Of a DNA stretch of 64,000 bases, positions 53,213-63,376 are shown piece by piece. The notes beneath the pieces are model-generated. The model was not told where the DNA came from. It ran no database searches and saw only the letters and a list, made by a program, of their open reading frames with translations. Location: NCBI GenBank assembly GCA_049296795.1, contig JBAQTC010000054.1, positions 248,001 through 312,000 of the forward strand. The letters are read 5' to 3'. This stretch comes from CAXNKH01 sp049296795. Its GTDB lineage: Bacteria; Pseudomonadota; Gammaproteobacteria; Burkholderiales; Burkholderiaceae_C. The translations under genes and the position numbers were made by a program. Every line of letters starts with the position of its first letter. Position 1 is the first letter of the stretch.

Positions 53213-53419
53213 ATGAATATTTTCCGTCGTCCCGATTACCAGTCCGAAACCACCCTGTTCATTGAGCAGCTCAAGGTCCAAAAACCCGAGCTCGAGGCCC
53301 AGCAACGTCAAGGACGCGAGCTGCTGTGGGACCGGCAAGTTGACCGAACAGCCTTGAACGATTACCGCGCCGCCGAAGTGGCACAACAGCCCTACGTTTA
53401 TCAAACCGGCTCGAACTAA
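53213..53419 (+). CDS. DUF3460 family protein
   Basis: A 68-residue cytoplasmic protein of unknown function, common in Burkholderiales. It begins MNIFRRPDYQSETTLFIEQL and ends QPYVYQTG, both conserved. AAGAGG precedes the ATG. It is in the same direction as, and just upstream of, scpA, as usual for the lineage. Confidence 0.85.
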   Translation: MNIFRRPDYQSETTLFIEQLKVQKPELEAQQRQGRELLWDRQVDRTALNDYRAAEVAQQPYVYQTGSN

Positions 53420-53469
53420 CAAACTCGACGCTCAGCTCTTGCGGGAGTCTGGTTTAACTCTTTCCTTTC

Positions 53470-54327
53470 ATGCACCCCCGCCTGCCAGTCGACAGTCCAG
53501 AGCTTGCTAGCCGTTCGCCAGTGCCAGGCATGCCCGACGTGGTGGACCAGGTTGCCTTGGCGCGACTTTATGGTGAACCGCTGTTTGCCATGCCGCAGGA
53601 TCTCTACATTCCGCCCGATGCGCTGGAGATTTTTTTAGAGGCGTTTGAGGGTCCACTGGACCTGTTGCTGTACCTCATCCGAAAGCAGAATTTCAACATT
53701 CTGGACATCCCCATGGCGGGTTTGACCCGGCAATACCTGACGTATGTGGACGAAATCAAGGAACGCAACCTAGAGCTGGCTGCCGAATATTTGTTGATGG
53801 CCGCGATGCTGATTGAAATCAAATCACGCATGCTGCTGCCGCCCAAGAAAACCGCTCAAGGCGCTGAAGCCGAGGATCCACGGGCCGAGCTGGTACGCCG
53901 CTTGCTTGAATACGAACAAATGAAACTGGCGGCTGCCAGCCTGAATCTGCTACCCCAAATAGGCCGGGACTACCTCAAGGCTGAAATCTTGATTGAACAA
54001 TCGCTGCAGCCCCGCTTTCCCGAGGTGAGCCTGTCGGAATTGCAGCAAGCTTGGCAGGATATGCTCAGGCGCGCCAAATTGGTGACTCACCACAAAATCA
54101 GCCGTGAAGAGCTGTCGGTACGTGAGCACATGAGCATCGTCTTGCGTCAATTACAGGGTCGAAAGTTCCTTGAGTTTGAAAAACTGTTCGACCCCAGCAA
54201 AGGAAGCCAGGTGCTGGTCGTCACTTTTATCGCCATGCTCGAACTGGCCAAAGAAACCCTGATCGAGATTACCCAGGCCGAGGCCTTCGCCCCGATCTAT
54301 GTTCGACTGGCTTATTCAAGCGCCTGA
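53470..54327 (+). CDS. scpA: Segregation and condensation protein A
   Basis: Kleisin subunit of the SMC-ScpAB chromosome condensation complex. The 285-residue protein has an N-terminal extension (about 45 residues) and then the kleisin core LEAFEGPLDLLLYLIRKQNFNILDI. A winged-helix C-terminus follows (VVTFIAMLELAKETLIEITQ). The family is clear; scpB is not in the window. Confidence 0.94.
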   Translation: MHPRLPVDSPELASRSPVPGMPDVVDQVALARLYGEPLFAMPQDLYIPPDALEIFLEAFEGPLDLLLYLIRKQNFNILDIPMAGLTRQYLTYVDEIKERNLELAAEYLLMAAMLIEIKSRMLLPPKKTAQGAEAEDPRAELVRRLLEYEQMKLAAASLNLLPQIGRDYLKAEILIEQSLQPRFPEVSLSELQQAWQDMLRRAKLVTHHKISREELSVREHMSIVLRQLQGRKFLEFEKLFDPSKGSQVLVVTFIAMLELAKETLIEITQAEAFAPIYVRLAYSSA

Positions 54328-54395
54328 AAGCCCGTTGCACAGACAACTGCCACCTCATGCGCGACCGCTTTGTTTAGTTTTTTTATTTTTTTACC

Positions 54396-55967
54396 GTGAC
54401 CAATCTCTACGAATTTGATGCCGTCATTGTGGGCAGCGGGCTTGCCGGTCTGACTGCTGCACTGAACCTGGCCGCCACCCACCGCGTTGCGGTATTGACC
54501 AAACATGAACTGGGCGACGGCTCCAGTGCCTGGGCCCAAGGCGGCCTAGCTGCCGTACTGGGCGAAGGCGACAGCTTAGAGCAGCACATCGAGGACACGC
54601 TGGTCGCCGGCGCCGGCCTCTCCGACTTGGCGGCGACCCGAACCGTGGTGCACGGCGCGCCCAACGCCATCGCCTGGCTGCAAGCCATGGGCGTTGCGTT
54701 CAATGAAGAAGATGGGCACTTGCACTTAATGCGCGAAGGCGGTCACAGTCAGCGTCGCATTGTTCACGCCACGGATGCCACCGGTGCGGCCGTGCAACGC
54801 ACCTTGATTGAAGTGGTGCGAGGTACACCGAACATCACGCTGTTTGAACACCATATGCTGGTTGACTTGATTACCCAGCGCAGCCTGGGTCAGTCAGGCC
54901 AGCAGTGCCTGGGACTGTATGCACTCGATCAACGGGCCGACCGCGTCGTCACTTTCAAAGCCCCTCATACCTTGTTGGCCACCGGAGGCGCCGGCAAGGT
55001 CTACCTCTACACCACCAACCCCGACACCGCCACCGGCGACGGCATCGCTGCGGCTTGGCGTGCGGGTTGCCGCGTCAGCAATATGGAGTTCATACAATTC
55101 CATCCGACCTGCCTGTACCACCCGCACGCCAAGTCTTTCTTGATCAGCGAAGCGGTACGCGGCGAAGGCGGTTTGCTCAAGCTACCCGATGGCACCCGCT
55201 TTATGCCTCAGCATGACGCGCGTGCCGAACTGGCACCGCGCGACGTGGTGGCCCGAGCGATTGATTTTGAAATGAAAAAGCATGGCTTGGACTGCGTTTT
55301 TCTGGACATTTCGCACCAACCGCAAGACTTTCTCAAAAACCACTTTCCTAATATTTATGCACGCTGTCTGGAGCTGGGAATCGACATGGCTCAGCAAGGG
55401 ATTCCTGTCGTCCCAGCGGCCCACTACACCTGTGGCGGCGTGCAAACCGACCTGCATGGGCGGACCGATCTGGCCGGCCTGTATGCCATAGGCGAGACCG
55501 CCAACACCGGTCTGCATGGGGCCAACCGCTTGGCCAGCAATTCGCTGGTGGAGTGCGTGGTGCTGGCGCAAGCCGCAGCAAGCGCCATCATCGCAACAGC
55601 TGCCCTGCCTAGCGCCGAGCTGCCCGATTGGGACGACAGCCGCGTCACCGACCCGGATGAAACCGTGGTGATTTCGCACAACTGGGACGAGTTGCGACGC
55701 TTCATGTGGGACTATGTGGGCATAGTTCGCACCAACAAACGACTCGAACGCGCTGCCAACCGGATTGCCCTGCTACAGACCGAGATCCAAGAGTTTTACG
55801 CCAACTTTCATGTCACGCCCGATTTGCTGGAACTGCGTAATCTGGTGCAGGTGGCCGAATTGATCGTGCGCTCGGCCCAATCTCGTCACGAAAGCCGTGG
55901 CTTGCACTTCAGCCGTGACTACCCTGTGCTGAAAGCCGACGCGATAGACACCGTGCTGACGCCATGA
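54396..55967 (+). CDS. nadB: L-aspartate oxidase
   Basis: First enzyme of de novo NAD synthesis, oxidising aspartate to iminoaspartate with FAD. The 523-residue protein has a GTG start at 54396, the dinucleotide-binding GSGLAGLTAALNLA near the N-terminus, and the FAD-site HGANRLASNSLVECVVL. The aspartate-site ELAPRDVVARAI and QFHPTC are also present. Its stop overlaps the bioA start by four bases, so NAD and biotin genes are co-translated here. Confidence 0.95.
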   Translation: MTNLYEFDAVIVGSGLAGLTAALNLAATHRVAVLTKHELGDGSSAWAQGGLAAVLGEGDSLEQHIEDTLVAGAGLSDLAATRTVVHGAPNAIAWLQAMGVAFNEEDGHLHLMREGGHSQRRIVHATDATGAAVQRTLIEVVRGTPNITLFEHHMLVDLITQRSLGQSGQQCLGLYALDQRADRVVTFKAPHTLLATGGAGKVYLYTTNPDTATGDGIAAAWRAGCRVSNMEFIQFHPTCLYHPHAKSFLISEAVRGEGGLLKLPDGTRFMPQHDARAELAPRDVVARAIDFEMKKHGLDCVFLDISHQPQDFLKNHFPNIYARCLELGIDMAQQGIPVVPAAHYTCGGVQTDLHGRTDLAGLYAIGETANTGLHGANRLASNSLVECVVLAQAAASAIIATAALPSAELPDWDDSRVTDPDETVVISHNWDELRRFMWDYVGIVRTNKRLERAANRIALLQTEIQEFYANFHVTPDLLELRNLVQVAELIVRSAQSRHESRGLHFSRDYPVLKADAIDTVLTP

Positions 55968-57358
55968 CTCCAGTGCGCCCAGCCTCACTGGTGGACCGGA
56001 GCCTGGCCAGTGTCTGGCACCCCTGCACCCAGATGCAAAGGGCAGACCAAGTGCGCCCCCTGCCCATCGTTCGCGGTCAAGGCCCATGGTTATTCGATGA
56101 GAACGGCAAACGTTACTTTGACGCGATCAGTTCCTGGTGGGTTAATTTGTTCGGCCATGCCGATAAGCGCATCAATGCGGCACTGATCGATCAACTCGAG
56201 CGCCTACCCCATGTCATGTTGGCCGGCTGCACCCACGAACCCGCAGTTGAACTGGCAGAGCGTTTGTCTGCCTTGACCGGTGGCGCCTTGGGCCACTGTT
56301 TTTTCGCCAGCGATGGGGCTTCCGCCGTTGAAATCGCGCTGAAAATGAGTTTTCACCACTGGCACAACCTCGGACGTGCTGACAAGTGTGAGTTTGTTTG
56401 TTTGCGTCAGAGCTACCACGGCGAGACCTTGGGCGCACTGGCTGTGACTGACGTTCAGGTTTTCCGTGACGTCTACGACCCGTTGCTGATGCGTGCCCAC
56501 CAAGTGATGTCGCCCGATGCCCGCTTGGCAAGCGCGGGACAACGTGCTGCCGACGTAGCAGCCCTGGCTGCTGCCGATCTGCAGACACTGCTTGCAGAAC
56601 GACACGACCATATCGCCGCTTTGATTTTGGAGCCGCTGGTGCAAGGCGCAACCGGCATGGCCATGTACGACCCGTCTTATTTGCGTGCGGCCCGAGCCCT
56701 GTGTGACCAGTACCAAGTGCACTTGATTGCCGACGAAATCGCGGTCGGCTGCGGCCGCACCGGCAGTTTTTTTGCTTTCGAGCAGGCTGCGCTTGCGGGA
56801 TCGTCGCCGATCTGGCCCGATCTGTTGTGCTTGTCCAAAGGTATCAGCGGCGGCTATTTGCCACTGTCGCTGGTGCTTTCGAGCGACCGAATTTATCAGG
56901 CTTTTATGGATGAGGATGTCGCGCGCGGCTTCCTGCATTCGCACTCTTACAGCGGCAATGCGCTGGCTTGTCGCGCTGCGCTGGCGGTGCTCGATCGCTT
57001 TGAAGAAGACCAGGTGTTGCAGGCCAACCGCAAACAGGCCGCCGCCCTGACTGCAGCCCTCGCCGGTTTGCAAGCCGACCCGCGGATCGAGCATTTTCGC
57101 CAACTCGGAATGATCTGGGCTTTTGATGTGCGCCAAGCCCATGCCGGGCTGCGCTTTGCTGAGCGCTTTCATTTGGCTGCGCGTGAACACGAGTTGTTGC
57201 TCCGCCCAATCGGCCGTACCGTCTATCTGATGCCACCCTATCTGATCGACGACAGCACCGCAATTTGGCTGGCCCAGCGACTACAAGCCACACTGAACGA
57301 CACTTTGAAGCAGAGCCACCTCGATGCTGATAGCCCACCTGAAACGCCAACTGCTTGA
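55964..57358 (+). CDS. bioA: Adenosylmethionine-8-amino-7-oxononanoate aminotransferase
   Basis: Transfers an amino group from S-adenosylmethionine to KAPA in biotin synthesis. The 464-residue PLP protein has the Schiff-base lysine in LCLSKGISGGYLPLS, VWHPCTQM near the N-terminus, SSWWVNLFGH, and the signature ADEIAVGCGRTGSFFA. It overlaps nadB by four bases and bioF by 35, indicating coupled translation. Confidence 0.95.
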   Translation: MTPVRPASLVDRSLASVWHPCTQMQRADQVRPLPIVRGQGPWLFDENGKRYFDAISSWWVNLFGHADKRINAALIDQLERLPHVMLAGCTHEPAVELAERLSALTGGALGHCFFASDGASAVEIALKMSFHHWHNLGRADKCEFVCLRQSYHGETLGALAVTDVQVFRDVYDPLLMRAHQVMSPDARLASAGQRAADVAALAAADLQTLLAERHDHIAALILEPLVQGATGMAMYDPSYLRAARALCDQYQVHLIADEIAVGCGRTGSFFAFEQAALAGSSPIWPDLLCLSKGISGGYLPLSLVLSSDRIYQAFMDEDVARGFLHSHSYSGNALACRAALAVLDRFEEDQVLQANRKQAAALTAALAGLQADPRIEHFRQLGMIWAFDVRQAHAGLRFAERFHLAAREHELLLRPIGRTVYLMPPYLIDDSTAIWLAQRLQATLNDTLKQSHLDADSPPETPTA

Positions 57359-58541
57359 ACGCGAAGCCCAAGGGCTCACACGCGTGCGACGTACCGCGCA
57401 GTCCCCCTGTGCGCCACTGCAACGGGTGAGCCAGGAGGGCCAGGTCGAGCGCGAACTGCTGGCTTTTTGCAGCAACGATTACCTGGGGCTGGCCAAGCAC
57501 CCAAGCCTGATTGCAGCACTGGCTGAAGGGGGCCAGCGCTATGGTGTGGGCAGCGGCGCCTCGCATTTAATCAGTGGCCATTCGGTTGCCCATGCCAATT
57601 TGGAAAATGCGCTGGCACAGTGTTTGGAGATCGCCATCCCCCAAGCCCAAGCACTGACTTTTTGCACCGGTTACATGGCCAATTTGGCGCTACTCACCGC
57701 GCTGGGCGACACCCATGCGACCCTGTTTTGCGACCAGCTAAATCACGCTTCTTTGATTGACGGCGCCCGACTGGCCCGAGCTGCAGTTCAGATCTTCCGC
57801 CATGGCGATCTTTCTCAGTTGGCCGACCAATTGGCTCGCTGTACCAGCCCCATTAAGTTGCTGGTCACCGACGCCGTGTTCAGCATGGATGGCGACTTAG
57901 CCGATTTGCCCGGTTTGCTGGCCTTGGCTGAACGCTTTGATGCTTGGTTGGTGGTTGACGACGCCCATGGCTTTGGCGTGCTCGGCCCCCAGGGCCGTGG
58001 CAGCTTGGCCCATTTTGGATTGTGCAGTGAGCGCCTGATTTACATGGGGACTTTAGGCAAGGCCGCCGGTTTAAGCGGTGCTTTCGTTGCAGCTCATCCC
58101 ACACTGATTGACTTCCTAGTGCAGACCGCGCGCCCTTATATCTACACCACAGCCATGTCGCCGGCTTTGACCCACGCCCTGAGCGCCAGCCTGCAGTTGA
58201 TGACGGGGGCGCAGGGTGACCAGAGCCGGGGCCAGTTGCAGCGACTGATCGCCCAATTGCGCGCGGCGTTGCTGGCCCTGATCAACGCCAACCCCAGCCT
58301 GGGCTGGCATTTGAGCGACTCTCAAACGGCTATCCAGCCCCTGATCGTCGGCGACAACCAGACTGCGCTGGCGTTGGCCCAGAGCCTGAGCGAGCAAGGG
58401 CTGTGGGTGCCTGCCATCCGCCCGCCGACCGTTCCGAGCGGCACGGCCCGTCTACGCATCACACTCAGCGCAGCACATACCGAGCAGGATGTACAGCGCC
58501 TGGTGCAGGCCTTGAACCATGCCGCGCGCAAGTTGATATGA
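57324..58541 (+). CDS. bioF: 8-amino-7-oxononanoate synthase
   Basis: Condenses pimeloyl-ACP (or CoA) with alanine to give KAPA. The 405-residue PLP enzyme has the lysine in GTLGKAAGLSG, the DDAHGFGVLG segment and SFCSNDYLGLA-like FCSNDYLGLAKH near the N-terminus. The start at 57324 overlaps the end of bioA by 35 bases. It may actually begin a little later, but the conserved first helix starts here. Confidence 0.93.
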   Translation: MLIAHLKRQLLEREAQGLTRVRRTAQSPCAPLQRVSQEGQVERELLAFCSNDYLGLAKHPSLIAALAEGGQRYGVGSGASHLISGHSVAHANLENALAQCLEIAIPQAQALTFCTGYMANLALLTALGDTHATLFCDQLNHASLIDGARLARAAVQIFRHGDLSQLADQLARCTSPIKLLVTDAVFSMDGDLADLPGLLALAERFDAWLVVDDAHGFGVLGPQGRGSLAHFGLCSERLIYMGTLGKAAGLSGAFVAAHPTLIDFLVQTARPYIYTTAMSPALTHALSASLQLMTGAQGDQSRGQLQRLIAQLRAALLALINANPSLGWHLSDSQTAIQPLIVGDNQTALALAQSLSEQGLWVPAIRPPTVPSGTARLRITLSAAHTEQDVQRLVQALNHAARKLI

Positions 58542-59263
58542 GTCGGATCGCCCAGCTCCGTGGTTGTTTTGTCACCGGCACCGACACCGGCGTCGGCAAG
58601 ACGCGGATCAGCGCAGCCCTGCTGCATTGGTGCACCAGCCAGGGCTGGCGCAGTGCTGGCTTCAAACCGGTGGCCGCAGGCACCGAGCTGATAGCCGGCG
58701 AACAGGTCAATGACGATGTACTGGCCTTGCTTCAAGCCAGTTCTATCCCGCTTACCAGCGCCGAAGTTGGACCTTATCAGTTCAGCGCGGCGTGCGCCCC
58801 CCATGTGGCGGCTCAACTCGAGGGCCGCAGCATTTCACGCAAAACGCTAGTTCAATCGGCCCAGTCTTTGGCAGCACGCGCCGACCTGCTGGTGGTTGAA
58901 GGCGTCGGCGGTTTTTGTGTCCCGCTCGCGCCCGACTGGGACAGCGCCGATCTGGCCGCGGATCTGGGGCTGCCGGTTCTGCTGGTGGTTGGCCTGCGGC
59001 TGGGTTGTCTCAACCACGCTTTGCTCACGGCCCAAGCAGTTGAGGCACGCGGACTGCGCTTGGCCGGCTGGATTGGCAACCGGATCGATCCGAACCTACC
59101 CTGGGCCGATGAAAACATCGCCAGCCTCACGCACGAATTAGCCAGAAGGCACGGCGCAACTTGCTTGGGCATCGTGCCGTGGCTGGCGCATGCCGAACCA
59201 GCCCAAATCGCCAATTACTTGGACCATCCAGCCCTGCTCACCATCCTGCGTCCCAGTACTTGA
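58538..59263 (+). CDS. bioD: ATP-dependent dethiobiotin synthetase
   Basis: Forms the ureido ring of dethiobiotin. The 241-residue protein has the P-loop GTDTGVGKT, FKPVAAG with the catalytic Lys, and VEGVGGFCVPL. The start at 58538 overlaps the bioF stop (ATGA). It ends 40 bases before the convergent nadA. Confidence 0.94.
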   Translation: MSRIAQLRGCFVTGTDTGVGKTRISAALLHWCTSQGWRSAGFKPVAAGTELIAGEQVNDDVLALLQASSIPLTSAEVGPYQFSAACAPHVAAQLEGRSISRKTLVQSAQSLAARADLLVVEGVGGFCVPLAPDWDSADLAADLGLPVLLVVGLRLGCLNHALLTAQAVEARGLRLAGWIGNRIDPNLPWADENIASLTHELARRHGATCLGIVPWLAHAEPAQIANYLDHPALLTILRPST

Positions 59264-59302
59264 GCTGAAAAAGCACGGCGCACTGGCGCGGTCTTGCTCT
59301 AA

Positions 59303-60445
59303 CTATGCAGCGCCGATGAGGGGTAACAAACTTCCAGCGGGCAGTCCTTGCTTGAGTCCCGCCGTAAAAGCCAGCATCCGGTCAATCGGAACCCGTGCCT
59401 GTCGGCCCAGCGCTGGATCGACCAGAATTTCATTGGCACCCGTCTCCAACACATGGGTCAGTCCAGCCAGACTGTTCATCGCCATCCAGGGGCAATGGGC
59501 GCAGCTCTTGCAATTGGCACTGTTACCGGCCGTTGGTGCCTCATAAAAGATTTTCCCGGGATTGAGCGTGCGCAGCTTGTGCATCATCCCGCTGTCGGTG
59601 GCAACGATAAATTCACGGGCATCCATCTCAGCGGCCGCCCTCAGGATGGCTGAAGTCGAACCCACCGCATCGGCCAGCGCCACGACATCGGCCGGGCTTT
59701 CCGGATGTACCAGCACCTTGGCGTGAGGATGCTCTTGTTTGAAAGCTTGCAGCTCAAAAGCCTTGAATTCATCGTGCACGATGCAAGCACCACCCCAGAA
59801 CACCATGTCAGCGCCGGTTTCGCGCTCGATATAAGCCCCCAAATGCCGGTCTGGCGCCCACAGAATTTTCTGGCCCTGGTCTTTGAGCGCGCGCACGATG
59901 TCCAACGCACAACTCGAAGTGACGACCCAATCAGCCCGCGCTTTCACCGCGGCGCTGGTATTGGCATAAACCACAACGGTTCGGTCTGGGTGCTGATTGC
60001 AAAAAGCATTGAACGCATCAATGGGGCAGCCCAGATCAAGTGAGCAGCTCGCGTCCAGATCCGGCATCAAGATCCGTTTTTCAGGCGAAAGAATCTTGGC
60101 GGTTTCGCCCATGAAGCGCACGCCAGAGACCACCAGCGTTTGGGCTTCATGCTCGCGCCCAAAACGTGCCATCTCCAACGAATCGCTCACCATGCCGCCA
60201 GTTTCTTCGGCCAAGTCTTGCAAATCAGGATGCACGTAATAATGCGAGACCAAAGCCGCATTGCGCGCTTTGAGTAAGTGCCGAATCTTGTCTTTGAGTG
60301 CGGCTCGCTCGCTCGGCCCAGGTTCCAGTGGAACCCGAGCCCAAGCATGCCGGGTGTCACAGCTTGAACCCGCAGCCAAGGCAGCCCAGACTGGCTGCTC
60401 GTACTCCACATCAATGAGCGAACTCACCACAGACCCCTTCATCAC
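59303..60445 (-). CDS. nadA: Quinolinate synthase A
   Basis: Condenses iminoaspartate with dihydroxyacetone phosphate, using a [4Fe-4S] cluster. The 380-residue protein has the ligand cysteines in SCSLDLGCP, SSCALD and the C-terminal CKSCAHCPWMAMN, with HYYVHPDLQDLAEE at the start. Its start overlaps the nadC stop (ATGA), so nadC and nadA form a leftward operon. It converges on bioD. Confidence 0.95.
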   Translation of the reverse strand: MMKGSVVSSLIDVEYEQPVWAALAAGSSCDTRHAWARVPLEPGPSERAALKDKIRHLLKARNAALVSHYYVHPDLQDLAEETGGMVSDSLEMARFGREHEAQTLVVSGVRFMGETAKILSPEKRILMPDLDASCSLDLGCPIDAFNAFCNQHPDRTVVVYANTSAAVKARADWVVTSSCALDIVRALKDQGQKILWAPDRHLGAYIERETGADMVFWGGACIVHDEFKAFELQAFKQEHPHAKVLVHPESPADVVALADAVGSTSAILRAAAEMDAREFIVATDSGMMHKLRTLNPGKIFYEAPTAGNSANCKSCAHCPWMAMNSLAGLTHVLETGANEILVDPALGRQARVPIDRMLAFTAGLKQGLPAGSLLPLIGAA

Positions 60446-61317
60446 AACTCCAAAAAACGCATAGAAAAATCAATGGCCTTCACATCCTTGGTCAAAGCGC
60501 CCACCGAGATCCTGTCAACGCCGGTCTGGGCCAATTCACGCACGCTTTCCAACGTAACACCGCCGGAGATCTCAAGAACGGCACGACCTACCCCGCGCAG
60601 CTGATTCCTGCGAACGGCCTCATGCAAATCAGGCAGCGCCATATTATCGAGCAGCACCATTTGTGCACCCGCAGCCAGAGCTTCATCGAGCTCCGACAGC
60701 GTTTCCACCTCAATTTCAATAAAAGACGCTTGACTCGCCACCCGCTGGGCTAACTGCAATGCCGCGGTGACGCCGCCTGCACTCAGGATGTGGTTTTCTT
60801 TGATCAGCACCGCATCAAACAATCCGATACGGTGATTTACACCTCCACCGCAACGAACCGCGTATTTTTGCGCCAATCGCAAACCCGGTATGGTTTTGCG
60901 GGTATCGACTATTTGAGCCCGGGTTCCGGCCACAGCCGACACGTACAAGGCCGTTTTGCTGGCAACGGCGCTGAGCAATTGCAGGAAGTTGAGCAGGGTG
61001 CGCTCGGCGCTCAGCAGGGCTTGCGCCTGCGCCTCGATTTCTAGCACCACCTGGTCTGGGCTGCAGCGCTGGCCTTCATCGACCAACCAGTGAATCTGGG
61101 CTGTTGCATCCAATGCGCTCAGCGCAGCTTCGACCCAAGGCCGACCGCAGAGCACTGCGGCCTCACGCGCCAATACCCGGGCCCGCGCCCTGCGCAGGGG
61201 ATCGACCAGCTCAGCGGTCAGGTCACCCCCGCGCAAATCTTCGGCCAAAGCCCGCTCAGCATCGACGCGAGCCCAGGCGGCTACACTCGCCGGGGAAAAT
61301 TCAATTGAGTTTTTCAT
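60442..61317 (-). CDS. nadC: Nicotinate-nucleotide pyrophosphorylase (quinolinate phosphoribosyltransferase)
   Basis: Makes nicotinate mononucleotide from quinolinate and PRPP. The 291-residue product has VDTRKTIPGLRLAQKYAVRCGG and HRIGLFDAVLIKENH, both at the active site, and a C-terminal GALTKDVKAIDFSM. Divergent from bioB with 82 bases between starts. Confidence 0.96.
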   Translation of the reverse strand: MKNSIEFSPASVAAWARVDAERALAEDLRGGDLTAELVDPLRRARARVLAREAAVLCGRPWVEAALSALDATAQIHWLVDEGQRCSPDQVVLEIEAQAQALLSAERTLLNFLQLLSAVASKTALYVSAVAGTRAQIVDTRKTIPGLRLAQKYAVRCGGGVNHRIGLFDAVLIKENHILSAGGVTAALQLAQRVASQASFIEIEVETLSELDEALAAGAQMVLLDNMALPDLHEAVRRNQLRGVGRAVLEISGGVTLESVRELAQTGVDRISVGALTKDVKAIDFSMRFLEL

Positions 61318-61399
61318 GATTTACAGGAACAAGGCCGTCCTTTAGACTGGCATCCATCCGTCAACGCTGTTTGCGCCGTAAGGCCCTGGAGAAAAATTA

Positions 61400-62416
61400 A
61401 TGTCAGCTGTTCTGGAACAAGCGATTGTCCTTCATCGTCGCCCCCCCTCTGATTTGGCGCCTCAAGCCCCCAAGCCGTGGTCGGTCAATGAAGTCCAAGC
61501 CTTGTTTGAATTGCCTTTTCCCGAGCTGCTGTACCGGGCTCAAACCGTGCACCGGGAAAACTTCAATCCCAACCAAGTGGAGTTCGCCACCCTGCTCTCG
61601 GTCAAAACCGGCGGCTGCCCAGAAGACTGTGGTTATTGTCCGCAATCGTCCAAGTTTGACACCGGGGTCGAATCCACCAAACTGATGGGGCCAGCAGCCG
61701 TTCTCCAGGCTGCACAAGCTGCCCAGGCCGCGGGTGCCACCCGTTTTTGCATGGGTGCGGCTTGGCGCGCACCGAAAGACCGTGACATTGAGAAAGTGGC
61801 CGAATTGGTTCGGACCGTCAAAGCCCTGGGGTTGGAAACCTGCGCTACCTTGGGCATGCTCAACGAAGGCCATGCCGAAACCCTGCGCGACGCCGGGCTG
61901 GATTATTACAACCACAACCTGGACAGCGCTCCTGATTTTTATGGCGACATCATCACCACCCGCGATTACCAGGATCGCTTGGACACTTTGGAGCGCGTGC
62001 GCCATGCCGGCGTTAAAGTCTGTTGCGGCGGCATCGTCGGTCTCGGTGAGAGCGCACAGCAGCGCGCTGGCCTGATTGCCGAACTGGCCAACCTATCCCC
62101 CTACCCCGAATCCGTGCCCATCAACAATCTGGTGCGGGTTGAAGGGACGCCGTTGCAAGATCAAGCGGCACTTGATCCATTTGAGTTTGTACGTACCATT
62201 GCCGTGGCCCGAATTACCATGCCCAAAGCAAGAGTTCGTTTGTCAGCGGGTCGCCAGCAAATGGGCGACGCCATTCAAGCCCTGTGTTTCCTGGCCGGTG
62301 CCAACTCCATTTTTTACGGAGACAAGCTGCTGACCACGGGCAACCCCGATACCCAGGCTGATCTGGATTTACTGGGCCGCCTCGGCATGGTTCGCGCAGC
62401 GCCGAATCCCGCCTGA
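61400..62416 (+). CDS. bioB: Biotin synthase
   Basis: Radical-SAM enzyme that inserts sulfur into dethiobiotin. The 338-residue product has the cluster motif CPEDCGYCPQS (CxxxCxxC). The [2Fe-2S] site cysteines include the one in LETCATLGM, and RFCMGAAWR is also conserved. GGAG precedes the ATG. It is first of a bioB-panB-panC group; panB follows after 24 bases. Confidence 0.97.
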   Translation: MSAVLEQAIVLHRRPPSDLAPQAPKPWSVNEVQALFELPFPELLYRAQTVHRENFNPNQVEFATLLSVKTGGCPEDCGYCPQSSKFDTGVESTKLMGPAAVLQAAQAAQAAGATRFCMGAAWRAPKDRDIEKVAELVRTVKALGLETCATLGMLNEGHAETLRDAGLDYYNHNLDSAPDFYGDIITTRDYQDRLDTLERVRHAGVKVCCGGIVGLGESAQQRAGLIAELANLSPYPESVPINNLVRVEGTPLQDQAALDPFEFVRTIAVARITMPKARVRLSAGRQQMGDAIQALCFLAGANSIFYGDKLLTTGNPDTQADLDLLGRLGMVRAAPNPA

Positions 62417-62440
62417 TCGGCCTGTCTGCAGGAGAACAGA

Positions 62441-63325
62441 GTGAACCCCAGCACCAACGCCAGTCCTTACGGCACGCTACCCACCCCGGCCAACCCGACA
62501 CCGCAACCAGCGCGCCGGCCCATGAGCTTGCCGCGCTTGTTGGAGATGAACGCCCGAGGTGAAAAAATCACCATGCTGACCGCTTACGACGCCACGTTCG
62601 CTGCCATGGCCGATGCTGCGGGCGTGGAGTGTATTTTGGTCGGCGATTCTCTGGGTATGGTGTGTCAAGGTTTAAGCAGCACCGCAGGCGTGACGCTTGA
62701 CACCATGCGCTACCACGTCGAAAGCGTGGTGCGCGGCTTGCACCGGGTCCAAGGAACTGCCTGGGTGGTGGGCGATTTGCCCTTTGGCAGCTACCACGAA
62801 TCCAAAGAACAAGCCCTGCGCAGCGCTGTCGTGCTGCTGCAGGCTGGCGCCCACATGGTCAAGCTCGAAGGCGGAGGCTGGACCAGTGACACCGTGCGTT
62901 TTATGGTTGACAGAGGAATACCGGTGTGCGCTCACTTAGGCTTGACACCGCAAACCGTTTATGCCTTGGGTGGTTACCGGGTTCAAGGAAAAACCGAAGA
63001 AGCGGCGGCCACCTTGAAGCGGCACGCGCTGGAACTGCAAGACGCCGGCGCTGCGCTGCTGGTGCTGGAGATGGTTAGCGCCGCACTGGCGAGCAACATC
63101 AGCGCCGCTTTGCCGCACTGCCCAACGATAGGCATCGGTGCCGGCCGGGGTACGGCCGGTCAGGTGCTGGTACTGCACGACATGCTGGGCATGAATCTGG
63201 GAAAAATGCCCAAGTTCGTACGCAATTTCATGCTTGAGGCTGGGGGTGTGCGCGAAGCGATGCAAGCTTATGTCTTGGCCGTCAAGGAAGGCAGCTTCCC
63301 GGATGATGCGGTGCACGCCTGGTAA
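62441..63325 (+). CDS. panB: 3-methyl-2-oxobutanoate hydroxymethyltransferase
   Basis: First committed step of pantothenate synthesis, making ketopantoate. The 294-residue product has a GTG start with AGGAG seven bases upstream and an N-terminal extension of about 25 residues. The conserved MLTAYDATFA, LVGDSLGMVCQG and PTIGIGAGRGTAGQVLVLHDMLG follow. It sits between bioB and panC in the same direction. Confidence 0.95.
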   Translation: MNPSTNASPYGTLPTPANPTPQPARRPMSLPRLLEMNARGEKITMLTAYDATFAAMADAAGVECILVGDSLGMVCQGLSSTAGVTLDTMRYHVESVVRGLHRVQGTAWVVGDLPFGSYHESKEQALRSAVVLLQAGAHMVKLEGGGWTSDTVRFMVDRGIPVCAHLGLTPQTVYALGGYRVQGKTEEAAATLKRHALELQDAGAALLVLEMVSAALASNISAALPHCPTIGIGAGRGTAGQVLVLHDMLGMNLGKMPKFVRNFMLEAGGVREAMQAYVLAVKEGSFPDDAVHAW

Positions 63326-63376
63326 TTGCCCCAAGTCCTGACCCGACTTCGCATCTACCTGCCACGAATAGCTGTC